Assembly (NCBI GenBank): GCA_946406035.1 | Contig: CAMJJG010000007.1 | Location: forward strand, 1-64,000 | Origin: an uncultured Prevotellaceae bacterium | Lineage (GTDB): Bacteria > Bacteroidota > Bacteroidia > Bacteroidales > Muribaculaceae | DNA length: 64,000 nucleotides | Direction of reading: 5' to 3' | Shown here: positions 40,965-49,405 of the stretch, one piece after another | Layout of the letters: each line of letters opens with the position of its first letter | How positions within the stretch are numbered: position 1 is the stretch's first letter | Program-made: the position numbers and the translations under genes | The notes under the pieces: model-generated | Databases searched by the model: none | What the model was told of the DNA's origin: nothing | What the model saw: only the letters and a program-made list of their open reading frames with translations

Positions 40965-41906
40965 TTATGTGTTGGTGGCAATCTCGTGGGCAAATCTTAC
41001 TGCCAGCGAGGGATCCATGCAGTTGTCGGCGTTGGCGCAGCACGAGGCTATGGCCTGGGCTCCAGTGACGATGTCGACCCACGTTGCACGCGGCAACTGG
41101 TGGACGTCGGCATGGGTGACGCCGTTCTTGAGTAATCCGTGGATGACGCCAGCGGTAAAACCGGCTTGCCAGCCGAGCATGTGGCGCGTGGGCGCTCCGA
41201 TGGCGGGGTGGGGCATGGCCTTGCCACCCTTGTCAAAGCGCGTGACCGACAAGTCGGGATGGATGTGCAGGTAATTGTCGCAGTAGAACTCGACGTGATC
41301 ACAGTAGGCCTGCTGGGCCGTCTCGCCGGGATACACATCGCGCAGGTCGCGCTCGTGGGCAATCACGAGGTCGCTCACCTCGAGGTTCTCGAGGATGGCA
41401 GGCATGACGTGGGCAATGTGGAAGTTGATGCCATGCTGGAAACCAGGCAGGTAGATGATGATGGCCTTGCGCTCGACGGCATAGTTGACCAACTCGAACA
41501 GGGCCGAGCGCTGGGGCTCGGTGATGGCATACAGCGAGCCGAACAGCAGGATGTCGTCCTCGTCGATGCGTGGCCACACGACGTCAAAGCGCTCTTGGGG
41601 ATAGACGCCATAGTTGACGATTGTGTCCTGGCCATTGTCGCTGGTGAAAATGGCCGACAGCGGCGTGGATCCGTCGGTATAACGGTCAATGGACTTGACA
41701 TCGACGTTGTGACGGGTGAGGTAATCGATGATGATGTCGCCCACGCGGTCGTTGCAGCACTCGCTTACCATGCTCACGTGAAGTCCCATGGTGCCCAGGA
41801 TGGCGGCGGCGTTGGCGATGCGGCCTCCCATGAAGGCTCTAACGGGTTGATTGCCGCTGTAGAGGGTGTCGAGCACCGATTGGCCGATGGCTATGATTTT
41901 TCTCAT
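40965..41906 (-). CDS. PfkB-family protein lacking the GAGD catalytic motif
   Basis: A 313-residue protein with the PfkB fold: N-terminal FMGGRIANAAAILGTMG (substrate-binding signature) and strand-helix pairs through the middle. Where active kinases have D-T-T-G-A-G-D-x-F, this protein reads RHMLGWQAGFTAG, so the catalytic Asp position holds Ala and the anion-hole glycines are altered. It may be a pseudo-kinase, a regulator or a kinase with shifted chemistry. It lies between the SIS isomerase gene (18 bases upstream) and the TPR-GDPD gene (24 bases downstream). The reading frame is intact, so selection probably still acts on it. Confidence 0.82.
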   Translation of the reverse strand: MRKIIAIGQSVLDTLYSGNQPVRAFMGGRIANAAAILGTMGLHVSMVSECCNDRVGDIIIDYLTRHNVDVKSIDRYTDGSTPLSAIFTSDNGQDTIVNYGVYPQERFDVVWPRIDEDDILLFGSLYAITEPQRSALFELVNYAVERKAIIIYLPGFQHGINFHIAHVMPAILENLEVSDLVIAHERDLRDVYPGETAQQAYCDHVEFYCDNYLHIHPDLSVTRFDKGGKAMPHPAIGAPTRHMLGWQAGFTAGVIHGLLKNGVTHADVHQLPRATWVDIVTGAQAIASCCANADNCMDPSLAVRFAHEIATNT

Positions 41907-41924
41907 GACTTGATAACTGTGGAA

Positions 41925-42533
41925 TTAATACTTGGTGCCCTTGGCGATGCTGCCCAGGTAGCCGCCATGGTGGCGCAGGGCGTATTCCTCGCGCGTGAAC
42001 CCTGTGGCACGCATTGTGTTGACCACCAGCACGTCGCCAATGACGGTCATGACCGTGGTCGAGGTGGTGGGCGTCAGCCCCAGGGGGCAGACCTCCCGGG
42101 TGTCGCCGGTCCACAGGCAGATGTCGGCCAAGTGGGCCAACTCGCTGTCCTTGTTGCCCGTGATGACCACAATCTTGAGTTGGGGATACAGGTTGTGTGC
42201 CAGTGACACGAGGGCACAGATTTCGTTGGTGCGGCCCGAGTTGGACAGCAACAGCAGCACGTCGTGGGGTTGTATCACGCCCAAATCGCCGTGCTGGGCC
42301 TCGCTGGGATGCAGGAAGATGGCCGGGATGCCCGTCGACGAGAAGGTGGTGGCGATGTTGTCGGCAATCTGGCCACACTTGCCCATGCCCGAGGTGACGA
42401 GCTTGCCTCCCTCGTGCTTGACCTGCTCAACGATGAGGTTCACAGCCTCCTCATAGGCATCGGTTACTGGTATGTTAAGGACGGCCTTGCTCTCGGCCTC
42501 CAGGATTTCTCTCATTGATTGTTTTATGTCCAT
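41925..42533 (-). CDS. SIS-domain sugar-phosphate isomerase, KpsF/GutQ-like without CBS domains
   Basis: A 202-residue protein starting MDIKQSMREIL. The ATG at 42533 is chosen because an upstream in-frame TTG falls inside the -7 box at 42561-42568. It matches the SIS half of arabinose-5-phosphate isomerases: SGMGKCGQIADNIATTFSST, PAIFLHPSEAQHGDLG and LLLLSNSGRTNE. The CBS pair that completes KdsD-type proteins is absent, so it ends at about 200 residues. The Cys in GKCGQ replaces the Ser-x-His seen in KdsD, so substrate specificity is uncertain. First gene of the SIS-PfkB-TPR/GDPD operon. Confidence 0.88.
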   Translation of the reverse strand: MDIKQSMREILEAESKAVLNIPVTDAYEEAVNLIVEQVKHEGGKLVTSGMGKCGQIADNIATTFSSTGIPAIFLHPSEAQHGDLGVIQPHDVLLLLSNSGRTNEICALVSLAHNLYPQLKIVVITGNKDSELAHLADICLWTGDTREVCPLGLTPTTSTTVMTVIGDVLVVNTMRATGFTREEYALRHHGGYLGSIAKGTKY

Positions 42534-42560
42534 AAGTTGTCGTGATTGTTTTTGAACGTG

Positions 42561-42568
42561 CAAAGGTA
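42561..42568 (-). promoter_or_regulatory. -7 box (TACCTTTG) of the SIS-PfkB operon
   Basis: TACCTTTG on the minus strand, 27 bases before the ATG at 42533. No clear -33. Confidence 0.55.
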
Positions 42569-42652
42569 GTAAATAGTTTCTAGTTTCCCTCTTCTGCCAA
42601 TTACTTTTTTGGCCATTTGTTGTAGCTTTTGACCATAGGCATGTGCTAATTT

Positions 42653-42682
42653 TTGTTTAAAAGATTAAAATTGCTATATTTG
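42653..42682 (+). promoter_or_regulatory. Promoter of the interrupted DUF3667-like gene
   Basis: -33 TTTG (42653-42656), 18-base spacer, -7 TATATTTG (42675-42682). It is one of the best promoter matches in the window, yet it drives a gene with an early stop. Confidence 0.7.
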
Positions 42683-42726
42683 CGGTCATTACAACAATAA
42701 TTGACTGATATGGACAGCTGAAAAGC

Positions 42727-43287
42727 ATGCGTGAGCGCTTCAAGCAATGGTAGGAGAGCCCCTATGATTACAAGGTCGATAATGAGCATGTGCAGCACTG
42801 CAACAACTGCGGCAACGATTTCACGGGCAACTTCTGTCCCGTGTGCTCGCAAAAGGCGGGCATGGGCCGCATCGGCTGGCACAGTGTGCGCCAGGGTGTG
42901 ATGGACATCTGGGGGCTGGGGACGCGGTCGCTGCTGTACTCGCTGTGGCAGCTGCTGTTGCGGCCGGGACACATCATCGGTGACTATATCGACGGCAAGT
43001 ATCTGTTCGGCTACAGCCTGTGGGGCACGCTGTGGCGCAGCGGTTTTATCATGAGCACGGTTTTCTGCACCATGCTGTCGGGTGTCTACCTACTGTTTGA
43101 TATTGATATACAAGGACTCATAGAATCCAATGGCCTGCGTCCGACGGCTCAGCAGGCGACAATGTTCAAGTACATTTTGTCAGGCGTTTTCCTGGCGCTG
43201 GCGTTGATGTCGTTTGTCGGTGGCTTTGTGATAAACCACCTAGCCACGGTAAAACGGCGCCGACAGCTCAAGCAGGCGGCACGGTAG
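42727..43287 (+). pseudogene. DUF3667-like zinc-ribbon membrane protein with an in-frame TAG at codon 9
   Basis: From the ATG at 42727 the frame reads MRERFKQW, then TAG (42751-42753), then ESPYDYKVDNEHVQHCNNCG and on without further stops to 43287. After the stop come a zinc ribbon (CNNCG and CPVCSQKAG) and the DUF3667-type helix region (WHSVRQGVMDIWGLGTRSL). Two membrane spans follow (FIMSTVFCTMLSGVYLLF and LSGVFLALALMSFVGGFVI). The TAG could be CAG changed by one base. A GTG at 42790 could rescue a 165-residue form starting just before the zinc ribbon. The product is also shorter than usual DUF3667 proteins. The intact promoter suggests recent inactivation, suppression or restart. Confidence 0.7.
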
Positions 43288-43310
43288 GGGTTGCGATTTT
43301 CCTTGAGCGG

Positions 43311-43754
43311 TCACTCGTGGCCCTCGTAGGCCACGATAGCATCGCGCCACACCTGCGGCAACGGGGCCGGCTGGTTGGTGTCGGGGTCGAGGTTGACCAT
43401 GACGGTGGCGCAGGTGGCCTTGAGCTCACGGGTGTCACGGTTGACCAGATGCTGCAGCAGCGTCAGGCTCTTGTTGCCCAGGTGGGCACACTGGGTGAGC
43501 ACCTCGACGGGCTCCTGGAATACGGTGGGCACCAGGAAGGAGCAGTTCACGTTGGCGATAACAATCGACGGGCGGCACCAGTTGATGTCGGCATTGACCT
43601 CCAGTCCGGCGAAGTATTCGGTCTTTGCCAGGTCAAAGAACTGGAAATACACCGAGTTGTTGACATGGCCCAGGGCGTCGATGTCGTTGAAGCGCAGTTG
43701 CACTTGTGTCTTGCGCTTGAAGGGATATTGTGCTTGGATAGCGTGGGTGTTCAT
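43311..43754 (-). CDS. Acyl-CoA thioesterase, 4HBT hotdog family
   Basis: A 147-residue hotdog-fold protein with the signature FNDIDALGHVNNSVYFQFFD, where the Asp and the HVNN segment form the active site of YbgC-like enzymes. It should hydrolyse an acyl-CoA thioester; the chain length cannot be read. It follows the dciA-like gene by 10 bases as the last gene of a recF-dciA-thioesterase run. It is convergent with the interrupted DUF3667-like gene, whose end lies 23 bases away. Confidence 0.9.
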   Translation of the reverse strand: MNTHAIQAQYPFKRKTQVQLRFNDIDALGHVNNSVYFQFFDLAKTEYFAGLEVNADINWCRPSIVIANVNCSFLVPTVFQEPVEVLTQCAHLGNKSLTLLQHLVNRDTRELKATCATVMVNLDPDTNQPAPLPQVWRDAIVAYEGHE

Positions 43755-43764
43755 TGTGACGTGG

Positions 43765-44055
43765 TTACTTAAAAATGATTTCGTGGATGATTTCGCGGCC
43801 CAGTGCCTCGTTGATGCGCTGGATGATGCTGGCGCGGTTGAGCATGAGCTCGTTGGCTAGAGATGCCGACGACAGGTGCACGGTCATCACGCCGTCCTTG
43901 ACATAGCGCCTGATGGTGTAGCGGTTGATACCGTTGCCCACAATCTCGGGCCACAAGGCGCTGGCCCGGTGCTCGTCGAGGGCGACGTCAAGGTGCTCGC
44001 GTTGCAGCACGTCGCTGATGATCTGGCCGATGTTGCGGGCTTCGGTGCGCTTCAT
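43765..44055 (-). CDS. DUF721 (DciA-like) protein
   Basis: A 96-residue protein starting MKRTEARNIGQIISDVL. This start is chosen because its ATG overlaps the recF stop as ATGA, a normal coupled start; a longer frame upstream would run inside recF. It has the DUF721 core: ALWPEIVGNGINRYTIRR, then MTVHLSSASLANELMLNRASI. DciA proteins help load the replicative helicase, and the small DUF721 form next to recF is common in Bacteroidetes. Helicase loading here is inferred from the family. Confidence 0.9.
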   Translation of the reverse strand: MKRTEARNIGQIISDVLQREHLDVALDEHRASALWPEIVGNGINRYTIRRYVKDGVMTVHLSSASLANELMLNRASIIQRINEALGREIIHEIIFK

Positions 44056-45164
44056 GACGGCTCTCCTCCCTTGATGACGGTGACGTTCCCATTCTCGACG
44101 TGCATCAGGCAATGGCCGCCGCCATGGCGGGCAACGATCTCATCGAGGTGGGTGCGGTTGGTGTCGGTGATGAAAATCTGGCCAAATCGGTCACTCGAGA
44201 CGACGTCAACGATGCGTTCGACGCGGCAGGCGTCCAGCTTGTCAAAGATGTCGTCCAGCAGCAGGATGGGCACTGTGGGATTGTTGGCCTTGATGAAGTC
44301 GAACTGTGCCAGCCTCAAGGCGATGGTGTAGGTCTTGCATTGGCCCTGGCTGCCCGTGCGCCGCATGGGGTGTCCATCGAGCAGGAGCTCAATGTCGTCG
44401 CGGTGAATGCCGCGTGTGGTGTAGCCCAGGATGAGGTCGCGCTCGCGGGTCGCGTTCAAGTGGTCGAGCATTGTGCCCTCGTCCAGGTGGCTCTTGTAAT
44501 GCAGGCTGACGGCCTCTCCATCGCCCGCCACGGCATTGTAGTAGTGCATGAAGGTGGGCAGGAACTGCTCCAGCCATTGTTGCCGGCGACCGTGTATCAG
44601 TGCCGCGTGCTGGTCCATGGCCTGCTCCACCGTCTCATAGAGCAGCGGGTCGCGCATCTCTCGCTTGATCATGGCGTTGCGCTGCTCGATGGCCTTGCTG
44701 TATCGGATGAGCGCATCGAGGTACTCGCTGTCGTTTTGAGAGATGATCAGGTCCATGAATCGGCGCCGCTCCTCGCCGCTGCCGCGCACCAGGTCCCAGT
44801 CCATGGGCGATACCATGACCACGGGTAGCAGGCCGATGTGCTGGCTCAATCGCTGGTACTCCTTGCCATCGCGGCGAACGACCTTGCGCTTGCCGCGCTG
44901 CAGGGCGACGCTCACCTCGAGCGGTGTCTCGCAGCGCGTGTAACTGCCCTGGAGCATCATGTAAGGCTCGCCGTGACGTATCACCGCGCTGTTGTCGCCA
45001 GTCGAGGCATAGCTGCGGCACATGCTCAGGTAGTAGATGGCATCGAGCACGTTGGTCTTGCCCTGCCCGTTGTTGCCAATCAGGCAATTCAGCTTGGGCG
45101 AGAACGCCAGGCGCGCCTCGGCAATATTCTTGTAATTGAGTATGGTGGCAGAGTTCAATGTCAT
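44052..45164 (-). CDS. recF: DNA replication and repair protein RecF
   Basis: A 370-residue SMC-like ATPase of normal length. Walker A is GNNGQGKTN, the signature region TGSQGQCKTYTIALRL and Walker B PILLLDDIFDKLD. It loads RecA at gaps together with RecO and RecR. It opens the recF-dciA-thioesterase run. Its ATG lies four bases after a TACCTTTG -7 box, so the mRNA may be leaderless. The N-terminus MTLNSATILNYKNIAEA matches the usual RecF start, so the start is not misplaced. Confidence 0.97.
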   Translation of the reverse strand: MTLNSATILNYKNIAEARLAFSPKLNCLIGNNGQGKTNVLDAIYYLSMCRSYASTGDNSAVIRHGEPYMMLQGSYTRCETPLEVSVALQRGKRKVVRRDGKEYQRLSQHIGLLPVVMVSPMDWDLVRGSGEERRRFMDLIISQNDSEYLDALIRYSKAIEQRNAMIKREMRDPLLYETVEQAMDQHAALIHGRRQQWLEQFLPTFMHYYNAVAGDGEAVSLHYKSHLDEGTMLDHLNATRERDLILGYTTRGIHRDDIELLLDGHPMRRTGSQGQCKTYTIALRLAQFDFIKANNPTVPILLLDDIFDKLDACRVERIVDVVSSDRFGQIFITDTNRTHLDEIVARHGGGHCLMHVENGNVTVIKGGEPS

Positions 45165-45168
45165 GGTG

Positions 45169-45176
45169 CAAAGGTA
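45169..45176 (-). promoter_or_regulatory. -7 box (TACCTTTG) abutting the recF start codon
   Basis: TACCTTTG, then CACC, then ATG. Confidence 0.55.
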
Positions 45177-45587
45177 GTGATTTTTCCCCGTTCAAGAGCA
45201 TGGAGTTTTTCATATTTTATCAACAGGGGGCGGCTGTCCAGCTGCTGCTGCGCGATAGCGGTGAATGAATGAGACTTGAAATCGATAATGGTTGAATTGT
45301 AAAAAAAATTAAAAAATTGTTCACGATTAGTAAAAATATTGTAAATTTTCGGCAAAAAGGTGGCTTTTGGTTGAAAAACCAATCAAAAATGTTGTGTATG
45401 TTAATAATTGTTTGCAAATTTGCCATTTGAAAGTCTATATTCTCTAGAAGAGCGTGAATAATATTGGGTAAAATCAATAAACTGACTTTTCAATAATAAA
45501 AACCGAGAATAATCGACAAGAGAAACTAGATGAAAATAAATAATGAATCATTCATTAACTTCTAAATCAATTAAAAAGTAAGTGCGT
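45177..45587. other. AT-rich divergent region between recF and susC
   Basis: About 400 bases, markedly AT-rich. On the plus strand a TTTG near 45413 followed after about 21 bases by TATATTCT is a weak promoter candidate for susC, which would have a leader of about 130 bases. No coding frame is convincing. Confidence 0.45.
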
Positions 45588-48500
45588 ATGAAAAAACAAT
45601 TAGCACTGTTGGCCGCGCTGGCAATTGCTGGTGGAGTGCCCGTAGGGATGACCACGAGTCAGCCCACGACGGGTTTCACCGCTATGGCGCAGTCCAACCG
45701 AGTTACGGGCGTCATACGTGACGCACAAGGTGAGCCCCTCATCGGTGCGACCGTTAAGGTCAAGGGTACCAACCGTGGTACCGCCACCGATGTCGATGGC
45801 AAGTATTCAATCGTCGCCAACCGTGGTGACGTGCTCGTTGTGTCCTACATCGGCAGTAAGCCCATGGAAGTTACCGTGGGCAGCGGCACGATGGACATCG
45901 ACATGCAGGCCAATGACCAGGTCCTGGACGAGGTGGTTGTTACCGCCCTCGGTATCCGCAAGGACAAGAAGTCGCTGGGTTATGCCGTCGATGACCTTAA
46001 GGCCGAGGAACTGATGCGCAACAAGAGCGCCAACGCGATCAACTCCCTGTCGGGTAAGATCGCCGGTGTGAACATCACCCAGTCGTCGGGTGCCGCCGGT
46101 TCGGGCGCCCAGATCATCCTGCGTGGTGGTACGTCGGTTGCCGAGAACCGCGACAGCCAGCCGCTGTTTGTTGTGGATGGTGTCATCTATGACAACTCGG
46201 CAGGTATCGTGGGTAACTCCGCATTTGACGGTATGATGAACAGCGCCACCACTTCTTCCAATCGCGTGATGGATATCAACCCCGAGGATATCGAGAGCAT
46301 GTCCATCCTGAAGGGCCCGGCCGCATCGGCACTGTACGGTAGCCGTGCTGCCAACGGTGTTGTCATGATCACCACCAAGAAGGGTAAAGAGGGTCACACC
46401 GAGATCAGTTTCTCGGGTAAGATGATCGCCTCGATGGTCAAGGACCTGCCCAAGACCCAGAACCAGTATGTGCGTGGTTACATGACTGACATGTACAACG
46501 ACGCTGGCCAGTGGACCGGTCTCGAGATCAAGGACGACAGCTACAACTCATGGGGTCCCAAGCAGAATGTCCCCTTCTATGACAACTTGAAGAACTTCTT
46601 CGAGACGGGCATCATCTGGGACACCAACCTGAGCGTGAGCGGCGGTACCAAGAACAACAACTTCTTCCTGAGCGGTTCATTCTACGATCAGGACGGTATC
46701 GTTCCCACCACGGGCTACACCAAGACGACCTTCCGCTTCAACGGTGAGCAGAAGGTGGGCCGCTTCACCTTCGGCGCCAACGCTGCCTACAGCGATGCCC
46801 GCACGGTGAAGACGCTGACCGGTGCCGCCCTGTACGGCTCCAGCGGTACTGGTGCCCTCTATGCTGCCTACAACTGGGCTCCCAGCGATGACATGCGCCA
46901 CTACCTCAACGAGGACGGCACGCGCTATCGCATGTTCGGCGACCAGCTCCAGCCCTGGGACGAGCGTGACAACCCCTACTGGATTGTCAACAAGAACAAG
47001 ATGACCGATGACACCGAGCGTTTCACCGGCAACTTCAACGTGAAGTGGGATCTGTTTGACTGGTGGTGGCTGAGTTACCGCATGGGCGTTGACTCCTATA
47101 CCACCCAGAGCCACAACGAGATCGCTCCTGGTGGCGCCATCAAGCAGATCTGGCAGCGTGGTATGCTGAGCGACAACATGTACAAGTATCGCTACCTGAG
47201 CAACAACTTGATGTCGAACTGGAACAAGCAGTTCGGTGACTTCAACATCAACTTGATGTTGGGTGGATCGACCGACTACACCAAGACCCGTCGCGACTAT
47301 GAGTCGGCCTGGAACTTTGGAGTAGCCAACTTCTTCAGTTACGAGAATGCCAGCGATGCCGACAAGAAGTTCTCGCATGGCAGCAGCAAGAAGCGCATGG
47401 TTTCGGCCTTCGGTGAGTTCCGCATCGACTGGCGCAACGCCATCTTCCTGACCGTTACCGGCCGTAACGACTGGGATTCGACCCTGCCCAAGGACAACTG
47501 GAGTTACTTCTATCCCAGCGTGAGCGGCGCCATCGCCTTCACCGAACTCTTCCGCGAGAGCCTGCCCGACTGGTTCTCCTTCGGTAAGATCCGCGCCAGT
47601 TGGGCCGAGGTAGGTAAGGGTACCAACCCCTACGTTACCAACACCTATCTGTGGCCTGTGGGCACCTATCTGGAGGGTATGGTCGGCCTGGGTAACACCT
47701 GGACCCGCGGTAACCCCTACCTGAAGCCTGAGCGCACCCGCTCGACCGAGGTCGGCCTGGAGTTGCGTTTCATCCAGAACCGCTTGAAATTTGATATCGC
47801 TTACTATACCAACAACTCGTTTGACCTGATTCTGCAACCCCGTGGCCCGCAGTCGACCGGTTACATCTTCTGCTCGGTTAACTCTGGTGACGTTTACAAC
47901 AAGGGTCTCGAGATCAGCCTGAGCGGTACCCCCATCCAGCATGAGAACTTCATCTGGGAAACCGGTATCAACGTCTATGGCAACCGTGGCACCGTGGGTG
48001 ACCTGGTTAACGGTATCGACGTTATGTACCTGACCGACGTGCAGTATGGCGGCGCCAAGGCTGCAAGTTACAACCATGGCAACTTCATGGGTATCGACGG
48101 TACCAAGTGGAACCGCACCAGCGAGGGTAAACTTATCCTTGACAAGAACGGCTTCCCCACCACCGACAGCAAGGCCTATGAGGTCGGCGACCGTGAGGCC
48201 AAGTGGCAGGGCGGTTGGAACAACACGTTCACCTTCTTCAAGAACTGGACCTTCAACATGTTGTGGGAGTTCCGTTATGGTGGCGACGTGTTCAACGGCA
48301 CCAAGTATGCCATGTCGATGAGCGGTGTGAGCCAACTCAGCGCCGACTGGCGCAACGAGACCCTCACCATCGAGGGTGTGCGTGACACCGGCACCAAGGA
48401 CGCCAACGGCGATCCCGTCTATGAGCCTGTTAGCAACACCTGGAAGGCCGATCAGAACTACATGTTCAACGGCAACGAGACCAGTGGTTACAACATCATC

Positions 48501-49358
48501 AAGAACTACTACACGGGCGCTTACAACTACGAGACCCGCAACTGGATCACCAACGTCAAGAGCCTGCGCCTGCGCACGATCTCGCTGACCTATGATGTTC
48601 CCCGCAGCCTGCTTGCCAAGACCAAGTATATCAAGCGTGCCGCTATCACCGCATCGGCTAACAACCTGCTGCTGTTCACCAACTATGATGGTGATCCCGA
48701 GGTTGCCGCTTCGGGTGCCGGTATCGGTGGTTCGTCCTCGGTCGGCTTTGACTACTGTGGCGTTCCCGCTACCCGCCAGTATGCACTGGGTATCAACCTG
48801 ACCTTCGGTACCGACGATGTCGCTCCTGCCCGCGTCAACAACGTCGAGCTCGAGAACCTGAATGGTCAGATCAACGACCTGCGCAACCAGCTTGCCAATG
48901 CACAGAACGCTAGCAACGCTCGCATTGCTCAGCTGCAGGGAGACCTCGACGCCGCTAACCGCGCCCTGGCCAACTGCCGCAACGACCTGAACGCTGCCAA
49001 GAATGCTGCCGCCAAGGTGGTTGACAACAGCAAGCAGTACATGAACGTGCTCGTTCACTTCCCCGTGAACAAGACCGCCGTTAGCACCGATCAGCGTCCC
49101 AACGTTGAGCGTGTTGCCGCTTACCTGAAGAGCCATCCCGAGGCTACCTGCACCATCAAGGGTTATGCTTCGCCCGAGGGCAACCAGGAGAATAACATCA
49201 AGCTCGCTAACGGCCGTGCCGCAAGCGTGAAGGACATGCTCGTCAAGAAGTATGGTATCGCCGCCAACCGCATCAACGCTGCTGGCCAGGGTATCAGCAA
49301 CATGTTTGACGAACTGAGCTGGAACCGCGTTTCCATCTGCGAGATAATCGTGAAATAA
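45588..49358 (+). CDS. SusC/RagA TonB-dependent transporter with C-terminal coiled coil and OmpA-like domain
   Basis: A 1256-residue protein from the ATG at 45588 (an in-frame GTG six bases earlier is less likely). Signal peptide; carboxypeptidase-D-like domain (about 37-110, TGVIRDAQGEPLIGATVKVK); TonB-dependent plug (DEVVVTALGIRKDKKSLGYA, LRGGTSVAENRDSQPLFVVD, SILKGPAASALYGSRAANGV); and a barrel to about 1075. Then, beyond the normal end, a coiled coil (about 1083-1150, LNGQINDLRNQLANAQ) and an OmpA-like domain (about 1152-1256, GYASPEGNQ, NGRAASVKDMLVKKYGI, AAGQG). OmpA domains bind peptidoglycan, so the transporter may be tethered to the wall. Codons are strongly biased to GGT, CGT, AAC and AAG, suggesting very high expression. 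SusD follows by 47 bases. Confidence 0.93.
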   Translation: MKKQLALLAALAIAGGVPVGMTTSQPTTGFTAMAQSNRVTGVIRDAQGEPLIGATVKVKGTNRGTATDVDGKYSIVANRGDVLVVSYIGSKPMEVTVGSGTMDIDMQANDQVLDEVVVTALGIRKDKKSLGYAVDDLKAEELMRNKSANAINSLSGKIAGVNITQSSGAAGSGAQIILRGGTSVAENRDSQPLFVVDGVIYDNSAGIVGNSAFDGMMNSATTSSNRVMDINPEDIESMSILKGPAASALYGSRAANGVVMITTKKGKEGHTEISFSGKMIASMVKDLPKTQNQYVRGYMTDMYNDAGQWTGLEIKDDSYNSWGPKQNVPFYDNLKNFFETGIIWDTNLSVSGGTKNNNFFLSGSFYDQDGIVPTTGYTKTTFRFNGEQKVGRFTFGANAAYSDARTVKTLTGAALYGSSGTGALYAAYNWAPSDDMRHYLNEDGTRYRMFGDQLQPWDERDNPYWIVNKNKMTDDTERFTGNFNVKWDLFDWWWLSYRMGVDSYTTQSHNEIAPGGAIKQIWQRGMLSDNMYKYRYLSNNLMSNWNKQFGDFNINLMLGGSTDYTKTRRDYESAWNFGVANFFSYENASDADKKFSHGSSKKRMVSAFGEFRIDWRNAIFLTVTGRNDWDSTLPKDNWSYFYPSVSGAIAFTELFRESLPDWFSFGKIRASWAEVGKGTNPYVTNTYLWPVGTYLEGMVGLGNTWTRGNPYLKPERTRSTEVGLELRFIQNRLKFDIAYYTNNSFDLILQPRGPQSTGYIFCSVNSGDVYNKGLEISLSGTPIQHENFIWETGINVYGNRGTVGDLVNGIDVMYLTDVQYGGAKAASYNHGNFMGIDGTKWNRTSEGKLILDKNGFPTTDSKAYEVGDREAKWQGGWNNTFTFFKNWTFNMLWEFRYGGDVFNGTKYAMSMSGVSQLSADWRNETLTIEGVRDTGTKDANGDPVYEPVSNTWKADQNYMFNGNETSGYNIIKNYYTGAYNYETRNWITNVKSLRLRTISLTYDVPRSLLAKTKYIKRAAITASANNLLLFTNYDGDPEVAASGAGIGGSSSVGFDYCGVPATRQYALGINLTFGTDDVAPARVNNVELENLNGQINDLRNQLANAQNASNARIAQLQGDLDAANRALANCRNDLNAAKNAAAKVVDNSKQYMNVLVHFPVNKTAVSTDQRPNVERVAAYLKSHPEATCTIKGYASPEGNQENNIKLANGRAASVKDMLVKKYGIAANRINAAGQGISNMFDELSWNRVSICEIIVK

Positions 49359-49405
49359 TGAGAAACTAGCGACTAGAATCTAGAAACTAAAAAACAGATA
49401 TAATT

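Noticed and set aside
45177-45587. Possible riboswitch in the AT-rich region before susC
   Set aside because: No recognisable aptamer core or stable stems; it looks like an AT-rich promoter region.
46677-49136. 819-codon minus frame opposite susC
   Set aside because: Antisense shadow of a strongly codon-biased gene; composition is repetitive Val-Gly-Leu.
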